DNA from: Candidatus Gastranaerophilales bacterium
Lineage (GTDB): Bacteria > Cyanobacteriota > Vampirovibrionia > Gastranaerophilales > Gastranaerophilaceae
Length of the DNA stretch: 64,000 nt
Reading direction: 5' to 3'
Assembly (NCBI GenBank): GCA_947626225.1
Contig: CANQRH010000005.1
Location: 62,001-126,000 of the forward strand
The notes beneath the pieces were generated by a model that saw nothing but the letters and a program-made list of their open reading frames with translations, was not told where the DNA came from and made no database searches. The position numbers and the translations under genes are program-made. Shown here piece by piece: positions 9,836 to 18,611 of the stretch (position 1 is its first letter; each line of letters opens with the position of its first letter).

Positions 9836-10243
9836 TCAGCTGATTTGTGCAAGTTCATCACGCAATTTTTTAACTTCGGCGGTGTAATAATCAAGCCAGG
9901 ATGTATTTTCATCTTTTTGAGACGGTTCGGCAATTGCTCTGATTCGTTTGGTATCAAGCTTTTCAAGCTCGTATCTGATTTGGGAAGCCCGTTTTTCATT
10001 TTGAATTTGTAATTTTTTAGTTTCGGTTTCTTCCGGATTGAGTTTTTTCCATTTCCCGTTTTCAAATGAATATTCAGCTTCATCCGCGGCAATAACTGAG
10101 TTCTCATAAGGAATTATTCTTTTACCTTCACTTTGTGAATTTAACAGATAATCCCAATATGCATCGGTAATTTCAATTGCATTTTCAAAATTTTCTTCGT
10201 AAAATCCGTAATTTTTATTGTCTTTTGTTCCGTAATATTTCAT
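9836..10243 (-). CDS. Phage tail-fibre-assembly-like protein
   Basis: 135 aa. The N-terminus MKYYGTKDNKNYGFY and the C-terminal region (ELEKLDTKRIRAIAEPSQ, then TSWLDYYTAEVKKLRDELAQ) resemble phage tail fibre assembly/chaperone-type proteins. It sits 11 nt after a tail-fibre-like gene. A strong AAGGAGG precedes its ATG. No other phage gene is adjacent. The assignment rests on remembered sequence patterns and gene order. Confidence 0.6.
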   Translation of the reverse strand: MKYYGTKDNKNYGFYEENFENAIEITDAYWDYLLNSQSEGKRIIPYENSVIAADEAEYSFENGKWKKLNPEETETKKLQIQNEKRASQIRYELEKLDTKRIRAIAEPSQKDENTSWLDYYTAEVKKLRDELAQIS

Positions 10244-10254
10244 AAAAAACCTCC

Positions 10255-10956
10255 TTAATATCCGATTACAAAATAATTAGTAGACTTATAATTTCCTGTG
10301 GATCTGCAGGAAATACCTGTTAATGACTGTGATATAAGAAATGTATCTTGTGCACCGTAACCGCTTTGTCCCTGTTTGGTAAACAAAGGTACTGCATAAG
10401 TTTTATAAGCAAGAGGGTAAGTTATATCCCCCGGCATCCAATAACCCCATTGCAGTATTATACCGTTAGGAAATTTTAAATAACCATGAGAATTTATTGA
10501 AGATTTTCCCGTGGCGGAATTCCATTCGCTCCATACTGAGTTTTCGTAAGTTCGCGTAAAAATCTCCTTGTTTTCCCCGCCGTCAAACCAAATTTGTTTT
10601 ATGGCGGAATCTTCGCATCCGCTGACCATAAGTATTCCTTGAACAGCTTCTTCGGGGACATTTAAAGGGGTATAATCCGATTTAAATATGTAAGTACCGT
10701 TAGTTTTGTAATTATCTAAATCCGTTCCGGCTTCTTCCACCGTGTGTTCTTTGATTAATTCGGTTTTATCCGCTTTAGCTTCAAGCTCCTCATCAATAAG
10801 TTTGGTTAAAGTTTCTTTCAAACCCTCGACATCTTTGGATAATGAATCTTTATTGTTTGTAATGGTTTCTGCCAGTGCTATAAAGTTTGCATTGACTTCA
10901 TTTGCTTTGGCTTTTGTACCCGGGATAAACGAATAAGGTATCATTGAATTAGTCAT
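10255..10956 (-). CDS. Phage tail-fibre-like protein
   Basis: 233 aa. The N-terminus IPYSFIPGTKAKANEVNANF is typical of phage tail-fibre attachment regions. A predicted coiled coil follows (about residues 30-75). Then comes a pyocin-knob-like region (NYKTNGTYIF, IKQIWFDGG, VWSEWN, about residues 80-150). The C-terminal part begins GYLKFPNGIILQWGYW, typical of gp53-like fibre tips. AAAGGA precedes the ATG, and a good sigma-70 promoter lies at 11004-11033. Followed by the assembly-like gene and a terminator, forming a self-contained cassette. Confidence 0.75.
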   Translation of the reverse strand: MTNSMIPYSFIPGTKAKANEVNANFIALAETITNNKDSLSKDVEGLKETLTKLIDEELEAKADKTELIKEHTVEEAGTDLDNYKTNGTYIFKSDYTPLNVPEEAVQGILMVSGCEDSAIKQIWFDGGENKEIFTRTYENSVWSEWNSATGKSSINSHGYLKFPNGIILQWGYWMPGDITYPLAYKTYAVPLFTKQGQSGYGAQDTFLISQSLTGISCRSTGNYKSTNYFVIGY

Positions 10957-11003
10957 AGTTTTCCTTTCCGACTAATTTAATGAATATGTAAGGCGTTTAA
11001 CCG

Positions 11004-11033
11004 ATTATAACATACGATTGCAAAATCCGTCAA
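11004..11033 (-). promoter_or_regulatory. Sigma-70 promoter of the tail-fibre cassette
   Basis: On the minus strand TTGACG, an 18-nt spacer, then TATAAT, about 47 nt before the tail-fibre ATG. It overlaps the oppositely directed acpS promoter. Confidence 0.7.
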
Positions 11034-11046
11034 TGTTTGATAATAT
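11018..11046 (+). promoter_or_regulatory. Leaderless-type promoter of acpS
   Basis: TTGCAA, a 17-nt spacer, TAATAT, then exactly 6 nt to the ATG at 11053. No Shine-Dalgarno lies between. Transcription should start at or next to the start codon. Confidence 0.6.
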
Positions 11047-11052
11047 CATTTT

Positions 11053-11394
11053 ATGGCAATTGGTGTGGATATTGAAGATATTTCAAGATTTAAAGATAAG
11101 CCGGATTCGTTTTATTCGCGAATATTTTCCGTGGAAGAAATTGAATACTGCAAAAGATTTCCCGAGCCCGAGGGACATTATGCCGTAAGGTTTTGTGCAA
11201 AAGAAGCCGTTATAAAGGCGTTAAGTGCTTTCGGAATTTCCGCCGTTCTTTCGGATGTTGAAGTTTTTCATGATAAAAACGGCTGTCCGCAAATTAAAAT
11301 TAATGAAAAACTGAATAAAAAAGTAAAATTTCAGCTGAGTTTATCTCATGACAAATCCAAAGCGGTTGCGTTTGTTATAGCCGAAGAACTGTAA
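11053..11394 (+). CDS. acpS: Holo-[acyl-carrier-protein] synthase
   Basis: 113 aa, usual length. It transfers 4-phosphopantetheine from CoA to acyl carrier protein. The metal-binding Asp lies in GVDIEDISRF (about residues 4-13), and the second signature is FCAKEAVIKAL (about residues 55-65). Its 3' end overlaps the convergent pheA gene by 49 nt. It has no Shine-Dalgarno; see the promoter at 11018. Confidence 0.93.
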   Translation: MAIGVDIEDISRFKDKPDSFYSRIFSVEEIEYCKRFPEPEGHYAVRFCAKEAVIKALSAFGISAVLSDVEVFHDKNGCPQIKINEKLNKKVKFQLSLSHDKSKAVAFVIAEEL

Positions 11395-12236
11395 CTTCTT
11401 TTATAAGAGCCCAAATATCTCATAAATGTTGTGTTTTCTTTTACTTCTTTTAGGGTTGTGAGCATTTTGGGACTTCTTAAATTTCCGTCAAGATTTACGA
11501 TAAAAACGTATTCGTCAAATTTCTTTTTTGATGAGTAAGAAGCAATGTAGGACATATTAATTTGATTTTGCATAAAAATATTAAGAACATTCAGCAAGGC
11601 ACCGGGTTTGTTTGCGGTTGCAAAAGCAATTGATGTTGTATCGCTGTCTTTTCCGGCAGCTTCAAAATCACCGATTAAAACAAATCTTGTGTGATTATTT
11701 TTATCATCGCTGATGTTTTCTTTGAGAATATTCAAATTAAAATTTTCGGCTGTTTTTTTACATCCGATTGAAGCTACCGTCAAGTTATAATTTTGAAGGC
11801 TTCTTGCGGAATCCGATATACTTGAAGCTTCAATAATATTTGAATTATAAGGCATTTCGTTACGGATAAATTCCGAACATTTTGCGAGAACATTCGGCGG
11901 TGCGATTATTCCCGTAATTGAATAAATCTCTGTTGTTCTTGCAAGCAGGCAGTAATTTATCGGCAAACAGTATTCCGCAAGAATTTTTATGTTCGGATTA
12001 ATTGAAGCAAGCAGGTTGTCAAATGTTTCCCTGACCGTACCTTCTACTGAATTTTCAATCGGCAGTACCGCAAGGCAGTCCGGAGTTTCAGCCGCATATT
12101 CGGTTACCTGTTTAATTGTATTAAAACTTTGAGGGTAAACATTAATATTATATTGCTCGCAAAAATAATCTTTTGCCATTTCGCAGAAAGGATTATCAAG
12201 GAATACAATATTTCTTACATTTTCGAAATTTAACAT
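11346..12236 (-). CDS. pheA: Prephenate dehydratase
   Basis: About 296 aa with the start at 12236 (MLNFENVRNIVFLD), chosen because GGAAG lies upstream and a longer frame would overlap the divergent mutase gene. It converts prephenate to phenylpyruvate in phenylalanine synthesis. Catalytic domain about residues 1-185: substrate-binding motifs VLPIENSVEGTV and HTRFVLIG. C-terminal ACT regulatory domain about residues 200-280, with the phenylalanine-sensing ESRP motif degenerate (SYSSKK). Its last 16 codons lie antisense to acpS. Confidence 0.88.
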   Translation of the reverse strand: MLNFENVRNIVFLDNPFCEMAKDYFCEQYNINVYPQSFNTIKQVTEYAAETPDCLAVLPIENSVEGTVRETFDNLLASINPNIKILAEYCLPINYCLLARTTEIYSITGIIAPPNVLAKCSEFIRNEMPYNSNIIEASSISDSARSLQNYNLTVASIGCKKTAENFNLNILKENISDDKNNHTRFVLIGDFEAAGKDSDTTSIAFATANKPGALLNVLNIFMQNQINMSYIASYSSKKKFDEYVFIVNLDGNLRSPKMLTTLKEVKENTTFMRYLGSYKRSYSSSAITNATALDLS

Positions 12237-12293
12237 TTGATAAACTTCCGTATTTCTAATATTATTATAGCAGATTGAATATAGCGAGGCAAT

Positions 12294-13670
12294 ATGAGCG
12301 TAATTAAATTTGGTACGGACGGTTGGAGAGCCGTAGTCGGAAAAGATTTTTCGGCGGAGAATGTTCACACGGTAATAAAAGCAATCGGCAGATATGTTTA
12401 TGATAATTTCGGTCCGGATAAGAAGGTAATAGTCGGATATGATCCCAGAAATAAGGCGGAAGAATTTGCCGATAACAGTGCAAAACAGCTTGCCGGCTAC
12501 GGGTTTAATGTTTTGTTATCTCAAAGAGTTGTGCCTACGCCTGTTTTAGCTTACGGCGCAAAACATCTTAATGCGTGCGCCGTTATGTTTACCGCTTCTC
12601 ACAATCCGCCGGAATACCTCGGTATAAAATTTATTCCCGATTATGCGGGGCCTGCAACATCGGATATTACGGATGAACTTACGTTTAATTTAAATGTTCC
12701 GTTTACCTCCGATTGGAAGGGAAATGTTGAGAAGTTTGATTTTGCAAAGGATTATTTTTCTCATATTGAAAAACTTATAAATTTTGAAAAAATAAAACAA
12801 CTTAAAACAAATATAATATTTGACGGACTTTATTCGGCTTCGGTAGGTTATTTCGACAAACTTTTGGAAAAGCACGGAATAAAATTTACCGGGCTTCACA
12901 TGTATCATGATGTGAATTTTGGCGGCGGGATGCCCGAACCAAAGCCGAAATATTTACGTGAACTTATTGAAAAAGTAAAATCAACCGCAAATTCCGTGGG
13001 ATTTGCAAATGACGGGGATGCAGACAGATTTGGGGTAATAAACGAAGACGGCGAATATGTTTCGCCGAATGAAATTATATCAATACTTCTTCTTCATCTC
13101 AAAAATAATAAAGGTTACAACGGTGCTCTTATAAAAACGGTCGGTGCAAGTCTTTTGCTGGACAAAGCGGCGCAAGCTTGCGATGTTGAGGTTATTGAAA
13201 CCGCAGTGGGCTTTAAACATGTCGGAGAAGCAATGAGAAAATATAATCCGATAATCGGCGGCGAAGAATCCGGAGGATTGAGTATTCAGGGGCATATTCC
13301 CGAAAAAGACGGTATTCTTGCAAATCTTCTGGTTCTTGAGGCTATGGCTTACGAGGGTAAAACACTTGCCGAGCTTCAAAAAGATTTGTACAAGCTTACG
13401 CAGTGCAGGTTTTATAATGACAGGACGGATTTAAAATTAGAAAATTTTGATGAAGTAAAACCTGTTTTGGAAAATTTTGAAAATAAAAAAGAAATTGCCG
13501 GCATGAAAATTGTCCGTAAAGATAAAAAAGACGGTATAAAATTATATCTTGAAGATAATTTAAGCTGGATTTTGGTTCGCCCGAGCGGAACCGAACCTCT
13601 GTTAAGAATTTATTTTGAAAGTGACAGCCCTGAAAAACTTGAAAAAATAAAGAGTTTTTGCGCAGGTTAA
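12294..13670 (+). CDS. Phosphoglucomutase/phosphomannomutase family protein
   Basis: 458 aa alpha-D-phosphohexomutase. The N-terminal signature FGTDGWR is at residues 6-12. The phosphoserine loop TASHNPP is near residue 101. The metal loop DGDADRFG is near residue 240, the sugar-binding GEESGG near residue 323, and the phosphate-binding RPSGTEP near residue 428. It interconverts hexose 1- and 6-phosphates for glycogen and envelope sugars. Which hexose (glucose, mannose or glucosamine) cannot be decided from these motifs. GAGG precedes the ATG. Confidence 0.88.
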   Translation: MSVIKFGTDGWRAVVGKDFSAENVHTVIKAIGRYVYDNFGPDKKVIVGYDPRNKAEEFADNSAKQLAGYGFNVLLSQRVVPTPVLAYGAKHLNACAVMFTASHNPPEYLGIKFIPDYAGPATSDITDELTFNLNVPFTSDWKGNVEKFDFAKDYFSHIEKLINFEKIKQLKTNIIFDGLYSASVGYFDKLLEKHGIKFTGLHMYHDVNFGGGMPEPKPKYLRELIEKVKSTANSVGFANDGDADRFGVINEDGEYVSPNEIISILLLHLKNNKGYNGALIKTVGASLLLDKAAQACDVEVIETAVGFKHVGEAMRKYNPIIGGEESGGLSIQGHIPEKDGILANLLVLEAMAYEGKTLAELQKDLYKLTQCRFYNDRTDLKLENFDEVKPVLENFENKKEIAGMKIVRKDKKDGIKLYLEDNLSWILVRPSGTEPLLRIYFESDSPEKLEKIKSFCAG

Positions 13671-13710
13671 CAATTATTGTAAATTTTTGTAACAAAAATT
13701 TCCTGATTTT

Positions 13711-13738
13711 TAAAGTTTTAGGCTTAAAAAGCCGTAAT
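13711..13738 (+). promoter_or_regulatory. Sigma-28-type (FliA/SigD) promoter
   Basis: TAAAGTTT at 13711-13718, a 12-nt spacer, GCCGTAAT at 13731-13738. The consensus is TAAAGTTT-N11-GCCGATAA. It ends 34 nt before the 557-aa gene. The -35 half is perfect; the -10 half keeps GCCG. Confidence 0.6.
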
Positions 13739-13772
13739 ACTTCATGAACGATACTATGAAAGGAAATTTTCA

Positions 13773-15446
13773 ATGGGACTCGCAGCAGGACAAGCAAGAT
13801 TATTGACAATTACAGCCAGAAAATCTGACTGTGAATTTCAATCTATGCGATTGTCGCACCAAAAAATCGCGTTGGCGCGTGATTTGGCAAACTTGTCCAA
13901 TGAGTATCAAAATTCTTTAGATCAGACAAAATTGATTTACGATTACTACGGCAATGGTGACACAAGTAATGTTCTTACTTACAATACACTTATGACACCT
14001 TCCGTATTGAATGACTTTACACCCACGCTTGTAACGGACAGCATGGGCAGAGTTGTATTGAACAGTAAATATGCTGCAGCTGCACGCCAAGCCGGTATTC
14101 CGCAGGAAGGTTTGGGAACATTACCGTCTGAGGCTACGCGTAATAACTTTATACAGCAGTTAGCAGGCGTAGGATTAATAACGGATAAATTAGCACAATC
14201 TATACAGTCATTACCTTACAGCCAGCAGGCAGGCTTTGGCGGCGGTGCAACGGTTGTAAATAATATAGAAGATGTATCTTACGATGATTTGTTAAACGAA
14301 TATTTTGCAAATGTATCGGTCGGTGATATACTTAACGATTTAGAGGGCACCAAATATGAGTGGGATGAAGTCAATCATATGTCTGACAGATCAACAGCAC
14401 ATATACGTTCTCAAAATGATACCAATGATGATACTTTTGACCTTACCGAGAATGAATTAGGCAAATTAACATTAAAGGATTTGATAGATGGTGTTGACGG
14501 TAAGCATTATACAATATGGTTGGATGGTGATGACGGCGCAAACAATAGTGAAGCATACTTTAGATGTATTGGTAATATGGCAATTTGGGACAGATTGTTT
14601 GAGGCAATGTTTTCGGTATTAGATAACGGTACAAGTCAATCCGAACTTGCTTATAATTACGCGGTTACAACTTTTAAGGAAGAAATTCTTTCTTATAATT
14701 CCGATACAAATAGACCAACTACAGGCTGGCTTGGCGAACATAGCAGAAGAAGCGCTAAGAAAGTCAGAAAATGGGTTAGAGGGCAAACTAATAAAACAAA
14801 CGGTATTATTGTTGAGCGTAATAAACACAGTAAGTACAATACTTATGCAGGCATAAACCTTACCAACGCATTAAAACAATTCTTAACATACTACTATATC
14901 ATGGCAAACGGTTTTGCCAATAACAAAGATGCTTACGGTAACGATATTTACAAAGTTGCTACGGGATATAATTCACAGATAGTTGACAACAAATTTGTTG
15001 ATAGTAATGCAATTTTCCAAATAAGTACTGATGCATCGGTAAGCAGTGATGATTTGGCTCAAGCGGTATTTTATGACACTTTGTTTAACCAGATATGTGC
15101 TAACGGCTGGGTTGAAAATGAAAGAATTGAAGAACCGTCTTACTTGCAGGAAATGCTTCAAAGCGGCATGATGTTTATATCAAAACAGAAAGATGACTAT
15201 TTCTATTATCAATCAAATTATGCAACCGACAATTATATTAAAGAAATTGCCGATGAAACATTGATAGCAAAAGCGGAAGCAAAATATAACACCGAAAAAG
15301 CAAGACTTAATGCAAAAGAAGAAACAATCGATTTGAAGATGAAAAACCTTGATACGGAAATTTCTTCTCTGACTACCGAATATGATACGGTTAAGAATGC
15401 TCTTTCGAAGAATATTGAAAAATCATTTAAACGATACAGCGCTTAG
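13773..15446 (+). CDS. Clade-type protein with MGLAAGQARLL N-terminus (557 aa)
   Basis: 557 aa, no signal peptide or membrane segment. The N-terminal 50 residues (MGLAAGQARLLTITARKSD, then helical SHQKIALARDLANLSNEYQ) look conserved and helical. I associate this start with a multigene family in Gastranaerophilales and some uncultured gut bacteria; the function is unknown. The C-terminal 70 residues are a charged coiled coil (AKAEAKYNTEKARLNAKEE). Helical ends around a variable middle would suit a structural or secreted filament-like protein, but that is inference. AAAGGA precedes the ATG. A sigma-28-type promoter lies just upstream. Confidence 0.75.
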   Translation: MGLAAGQARLLTITARKSDCEFQSMRLSHQKIALARDLANLSNEYQNSLDQTKLIYDYYGNGDTSNVLTYNTLMTPSVLNDFTPTLVTDSMGRVVLNSKYAAAARQAGIPQEGLGTLPSEATRNNFIQQLAGVGLITDKLAQSIQSLPYSQQAGFGGGATVVNNIEDVSYDDLLNEYFANVSVGDILNDLEGTKYEWDEVNHMSDRSTAHIRSQNDTNDDTFDLTENELGKLTLKDLIDGVDGKHYTIWLDGDDGANNSEAYFRCIGNMAIWDRLFEAMFSVLDNGTSQSELAYNYAVTTFKEEILSYNSDTNRPTTGWLGEHSRRSAKKVRKWVRGQTNKTNGIIVERNKHSKYNTYAGINLTNALKQFLTYYYIMANGFANNKDAYGNDIYKVATGYNSQIVDNKFVDSNAIFQISTDASVSSDDLAQAVFYDTLFNQICANGWVENERIEEPSYLQEMLQSGMMFISKQKDDYFYYQSNYATDNYIKEIADETLIAKAEAKYNTEKARLNAKEETIDLKMKNLDTEISSLTTEYDTVKNALSKNIEKSFKRYSA

Positions 15447-15447
15447 T

Positions 15448-16167
15448 CTATCTGCAAATTTTGAGATTATGTGTATTTCGATTTTTGAGTTTGTCAATTC
15501 TTCCTTTGATAAATTCAGTTTCCGATGAAAAAGGTTTCTTGCGGAGAAACTTTCTGTAAAATCTCAATGCATCCGATGTTTTGCCGAGTTTTTCAAGGCA
15601 GACTCCTATACCGGCATATGCTTTATAATAGTCCGGATTTCGTTTTAAAAGGTCATTCAAAACAGCCGATGCCTCTCTGTAACAGCCGAGTTTCATCAAA
15701 AGAGCGGATTGGCAGTCGTATGCTTTGATAAATCCGGGGGAGTTTTCAATCAGTTTTTTGTAAATCATCATTGCAAGATCATATTCTTCGCACATTTCAT
15801 GAGAAAGTCCCAGTTGTAATACGGCATCAGGATTTTCCGGATTGATTTGCACGGCACGTACAAAATTCTTTATTGCATTGCAAGCACTTCCCTTAAGCTG
15901 ATAACATATTCCCAGTTCAAAATGAACATCAAACCAATCGTCTTTTAACTTAGCTGCGATTTCAAGATATTTTATCGCTTTCGATATCCGGTTCAGATGT
16001 TTGAAACATATACCGAGTTCAAAATAGCTTTTTGCATCGTTTCTGTCTATCAAAATTGCGTTAAGATAGTTTTTAACCGCTTCATTATACAAATTTTCAA
16101 GCCGAAAAACATTCGCTTTTTCGTAAAAATTGTCATGCGATGTGCTTATTTTTGTGCCGCTTTTCAA
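15448..16167 (-). CDS. Tetratricopeptide-repeat protein
   Basis: About 239 aa if read from the TTG at 16167, which has GGAGGAG just upstream. A longer frame reaches 16209 without a ribosome site. It holds five to six TPR units with good consensus (AVKNYLNAILIDRNDAKSYFELGICF, and similar). No signal peptide, so probably a cytoplasmic adaptor. It is convergent with the 557-aa gene, the stops being 1 nt apart. Confidence 0.8.
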   Translation of the reverse strand: MKSGTKISTSHDNFYEKANVFRLENLYNEAVKNYLNAILIDRNDAKSYFELGICFKHLNRISKAIKYLEIAAKLKDDWFDVHFELGICYQLKGSACNAIKNFVRAVQINPENPDAVLQLGLSHEMCEEYDLAMMIYKKLIENSPGFIKAYDCQSALLMKLGCYREASAVLNDLLKRNPDYYKAYAGIGVCLEKLGKTSDALRFYRKFLRKKPFSSETEFIKGRIDKLKNRNTHNLKICR

Positions 16168-16279
16168 TTTTCTCCTCCGAATCCATAATAATTTTTTTCC
16201 CGTACTCAAAGAACATCTGTTTGATGTAGAACTTTATCAATCATTGGATTTATTGTTATCGTTGTGGTATATATTTGTT

Positions 16280-17092
16280 ATGAAAAAGTTATGGATTTTA
16301 TTTATCTTAGCTGTTTGTTTACCTGTTTTTGCCGATGAAGTAGAGCTTTCGGGAATTGAAAAACAATCCGTTCAGCTTCCCAAACCGGAAGTAAATTCAA
16401 AACAGTCGCTGATTATAAATGATAGAGAGGTTCTGGCTGAGCTTACGGCATTGCAGAAAGAAAAAGATTTGGAAGATATTGAAAATCTGTGGAAAGGTAC
16501 GGTTGAAAATAATCAGGTTATAGGTTTTGCGCTGAAAAAACTCTCAACGCCGGAAAGCCAAAGAAGAATACATTCATCTCTTATGGCAAAAACACTTTCG
16601 GCAGTTGTTGCGGGTGCATCTTTTGCTCCGTCATTAATCGGTGCGGATTATGCTGTTCAATCCTCGGCGTTTGCCGCAGGCAGACTCGCACAAAACCTTA
16701 TAAACAAAAAAAATATTCCCACCGAAATCCCTCTTACCGATACGGAATTGATTGAACTTGCGGGATTGGTCGAGAATTTGCAAGATAAAATCATAACGGC
16801 TTATTACAATTACAAAAGTTCGCTTTCACAGTTGAAAGAAACACGTCAACGCCTGATTTTATACAATAAAAATTATACAAAAGCACTGGATGATGAAGAC
16901 TTAATGGAAATTTCAATATCATCTTCTCTCTATGACAACATGAGGATTGAAGAATTTTATTATATGGAGAATGCAAAAAAATATCATCTTGAACTGCAAA
17001 GACTTGCGGGTAAAAAAGTTGTGGACAAACTTAACTTGTACCAGTTTAATATGAATTCGACACTTGTCGGAGAAAAGGCGGTGAAACAGTGA
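16280..17092 (+). CDS. Secreted protein, first of a tandem paralogous pair
   Basis: 270 aa from the ATG at 16280 (a longer frame exists upstream, but MKKLWILFILAVCLPVFA is a clear signal peptide). After it comes an LW-G....IGFALKKL segment, then a hydrophobic Gly/Ala-rich stretch (AKTLSAVVAGASFAP), then long helices (LIELAGLVENLQDKIITAYY onward) resembling a helical hairpin. The same order recurs in the next gene. There is no Shine-Dalgarno; TATATA lies 6 nt before the ATG. Function unknown; the C-terminal helices recall TolC-type coiled coils, at low confidence. Confidence 0.75.
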   Translation: MKKLWILFILAVCLPVFADEVELSGIEKQSVQLPKPEVNSKQSLIINDREVLAELTALQKEKDLEDIENLWKGTVENNQVIGFALKKLSTPESQRRIHSSLMAKTLSAVVAGASFAPSLIGADYAVQSSAFAAGRLAQNLINKKNIPTEIPLTDTELIELAGLVENLQDKIITAYYNYKSSLSQLKETRQRLILYNKNYTKALDDEDLMEISISSSLYDNMRIEEFYYMENAKKYHLELQRLAGKKVVDKLNLYQFNMNSTLVGEKAVKQ

Positions 17093-17967
17093 AAATATTA
17101 TATACCGCTTTTATATTATCTTTGTTAATTTCTCCTTGCTTTGCGATTACTTATGAAGAATTGCAGGCGCCAAAACCTCCGGCTTACCGTACGGGGTTGT
17201 CGGAAATTCCGGAAAAAGAATATTTTGACGCTCCCGTTGAAGATAAGGTTTTGCGTGAGTATGCAAAAAAAGATGCCGAAAAATTTAACGTAAATGATTT
17301 AACTTACGCAGATTTAAGTATAAAACAGATATCAAAAGAAGTTTCGGCGGAACTGGAATTGGAACAAGAGGATATGGTCGGTGATTTATCGGTTTTATGG
17401 CAGGGTGCCGCATCTCAAAGCGATACGATTAACTTTGCGCTATACAAACTTGCAAATCCTGACGAAGATAAGCCCGATGAAAAATCCGTTAAAAAAGTTC
17501 TCACAACAATTGCCGGCATGTCAACTCTGGTCGGTGCGGGAATGGGTAACCCTCTGCTTGCCGGAGGCTCCTTAATCGGCGGCAACATCCTCGGCATAAT
17601 GTCACAGGATACAAAGGCTCTAAACTATAAATACACAAAAGTTACGGATGCCGATATGATTATTCTTGTCCGAAAGATTGAAGATTTACAACAAAAAACG
17701 GTGGATTTGTATTACGGTTATATGACATCCAGAAAAAAACTCAAAATGCTTGAGGAAATGACCGAAACCAGAAGAAAAAATTACGAACGCGCTCAGGATA
17801 TGTCAAAAGAACTTGTGCTTATTACGGATGCTTATTACAGAACTTCACTTGACAATCTTATGAAAGCTCGTTCGGATTTCTTTGCACAACGCGCCTCTCT
17901 TGAGCAGTTTGTGGGAAATGAAGTGTTTAAACAGTTTGAAGCGGATTTGGATAAGAGGGAAAAATAA
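17089..17967 (+). CDS. Secreted protein, second of a tandem paralogous pair
   Basis: 292 aa, GTG start overlapping the previous stop by 4 nt (GTGA). Signal peptide MKILYTAFILSLLISPCFA. It shares with its neighbour the LSVLWQGAASQSDTINFALY segment, a Gly-rich hydrophobic segment (about residues 145-170) and C-terminal helices (IEDLQQKTVDLYYGYMTSR, YYRTSLDNLMKARSDFFAQR). The last block ends in LEQFVG, similar to helices of outer-membrane efflux proteins. Likely a cell-envelope partner of the upstream protein; function unknown. Confidence 0.78.
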   Translation: MKILYTAFILSLLISPCFAITYEELQAPKPPAYRTGLSEIPEKEYFDAPVEDKVLREYAKKDAEKFNVNDLTYADLSIKQISKEVSAELELEQEDMVGDLSVLWQGAASQSDTINFALYKLANPDEDKPDEKSVKKVLTTIAGMSTLVGAGMGNPLLAGGSLIGGNILGIMSQDTKALNYKYTKVTDADMIILVRKIEDLQQKTVDLYYGYMTSRKKLKMLEEMTETRRKNYERAQDMSKELVLITDAYYRTSLDNLMKARSDFFAQRASLEQFVGNEVFKQFEADLDKREK

Positions 17968-18611
17968 TGTTTGTACCCTTTGAGATTAAAACGGGTAGTG
18001 AAAATATGCAAATTGACAGTGATTTGCTGGAATACGCAATTTCCTTTAAACTCGATGAACCCGTTTTTCGACTCTACGGCTGGAAACCCGCTTGTGTTTC
18101 GCTCGGAAGAAACCAAAAATCGGATTTTGTTAATACTGATTTTCTGGCATCAAAAGGAATAAATATGGTCAGAAGGTTAACCGGCGGACGGGCGCTTTTA
18201 CATGATGATGAAGTTACTTACAGCTTTATATGCCCTTTTTCGTATCTTAAAAACGGTGAAAATGTTTCCGAATCTTACAGGGAAATTTCTCAAATTCTTA
18301 TTGACGGATTTGAAAAGCTCGGTATAAAACTTAATTTCGGCGGAAATTCCAAGCATTCTCATGCCGATTACTGTATGCTCGTTTCAACCGGAGCGGATTT
18401 GTGCTTTGATAACAGAAAACTTATCGGTTCCGCTCAGGTGAGAAAAAACGGTTACATACTTCAGCACGGCTCCATATTGTACGATTATGACCGTAATCTG
18501 CTTGAAAAAATATTTAACGAAAAAATAGATACATCATCAATTATTTCGGTCAAAGAAATTAACCCCGATATTTCAAAGCGGGATATAATTGAGGTTTTTT
18601 CTAATTTTTAA
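17967..18611 (+). CDS. Lipoate-protein ligase / octanoyltransferase family protein
   Basis: 214 aa with the BPL/LplA/LipB fold. Signatures: RRLTGGRALLHDDEVTYS (about residues 72-89) and the lysine loop NRKLIGSAQVRKNGYILQHGS (about residue 145 onward). It moves lipoate or octanoate to lipoyl domains. It lacks the C-terminal accessory domain of LplA, which favours a LipM-like octanoyltransferase or a short ligase. The start overlaps the previous stop by 1 nt. Confidence 0.8.
   Translation: MFVPFEIKTGSENMQIDSDLLEYAISFKLDEPVFRLYGWKPACVSLGRNQKSDFVNTDFLASKGINMVRRLTGGRALLHDDEVTYSFICPFSYLKNGENVSESYREISQILIDGFEKLGIKLNFGGNSKHSHADYCMLVSTGADLCFDNRKLIGSAQVRKNGYILQHGSILYDYDRNLLEKIFNEKIDTSSIISVKEINPDISKRDIIEVFSNF

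Noticed and set aside
13681-13701. AT-only inverted repeat AAATTTTTG/CAAAAATTT after the mutase gene
   Set aside because: Stem is weak and the following T-run is poor; not called as a terminator.
13396-13809. 137-codon ORF antisense to the phosphohexomutase
   Set aside because: Overlaps the conserved RPSGTEP region and the sigma-28 promoter; not coding-like.
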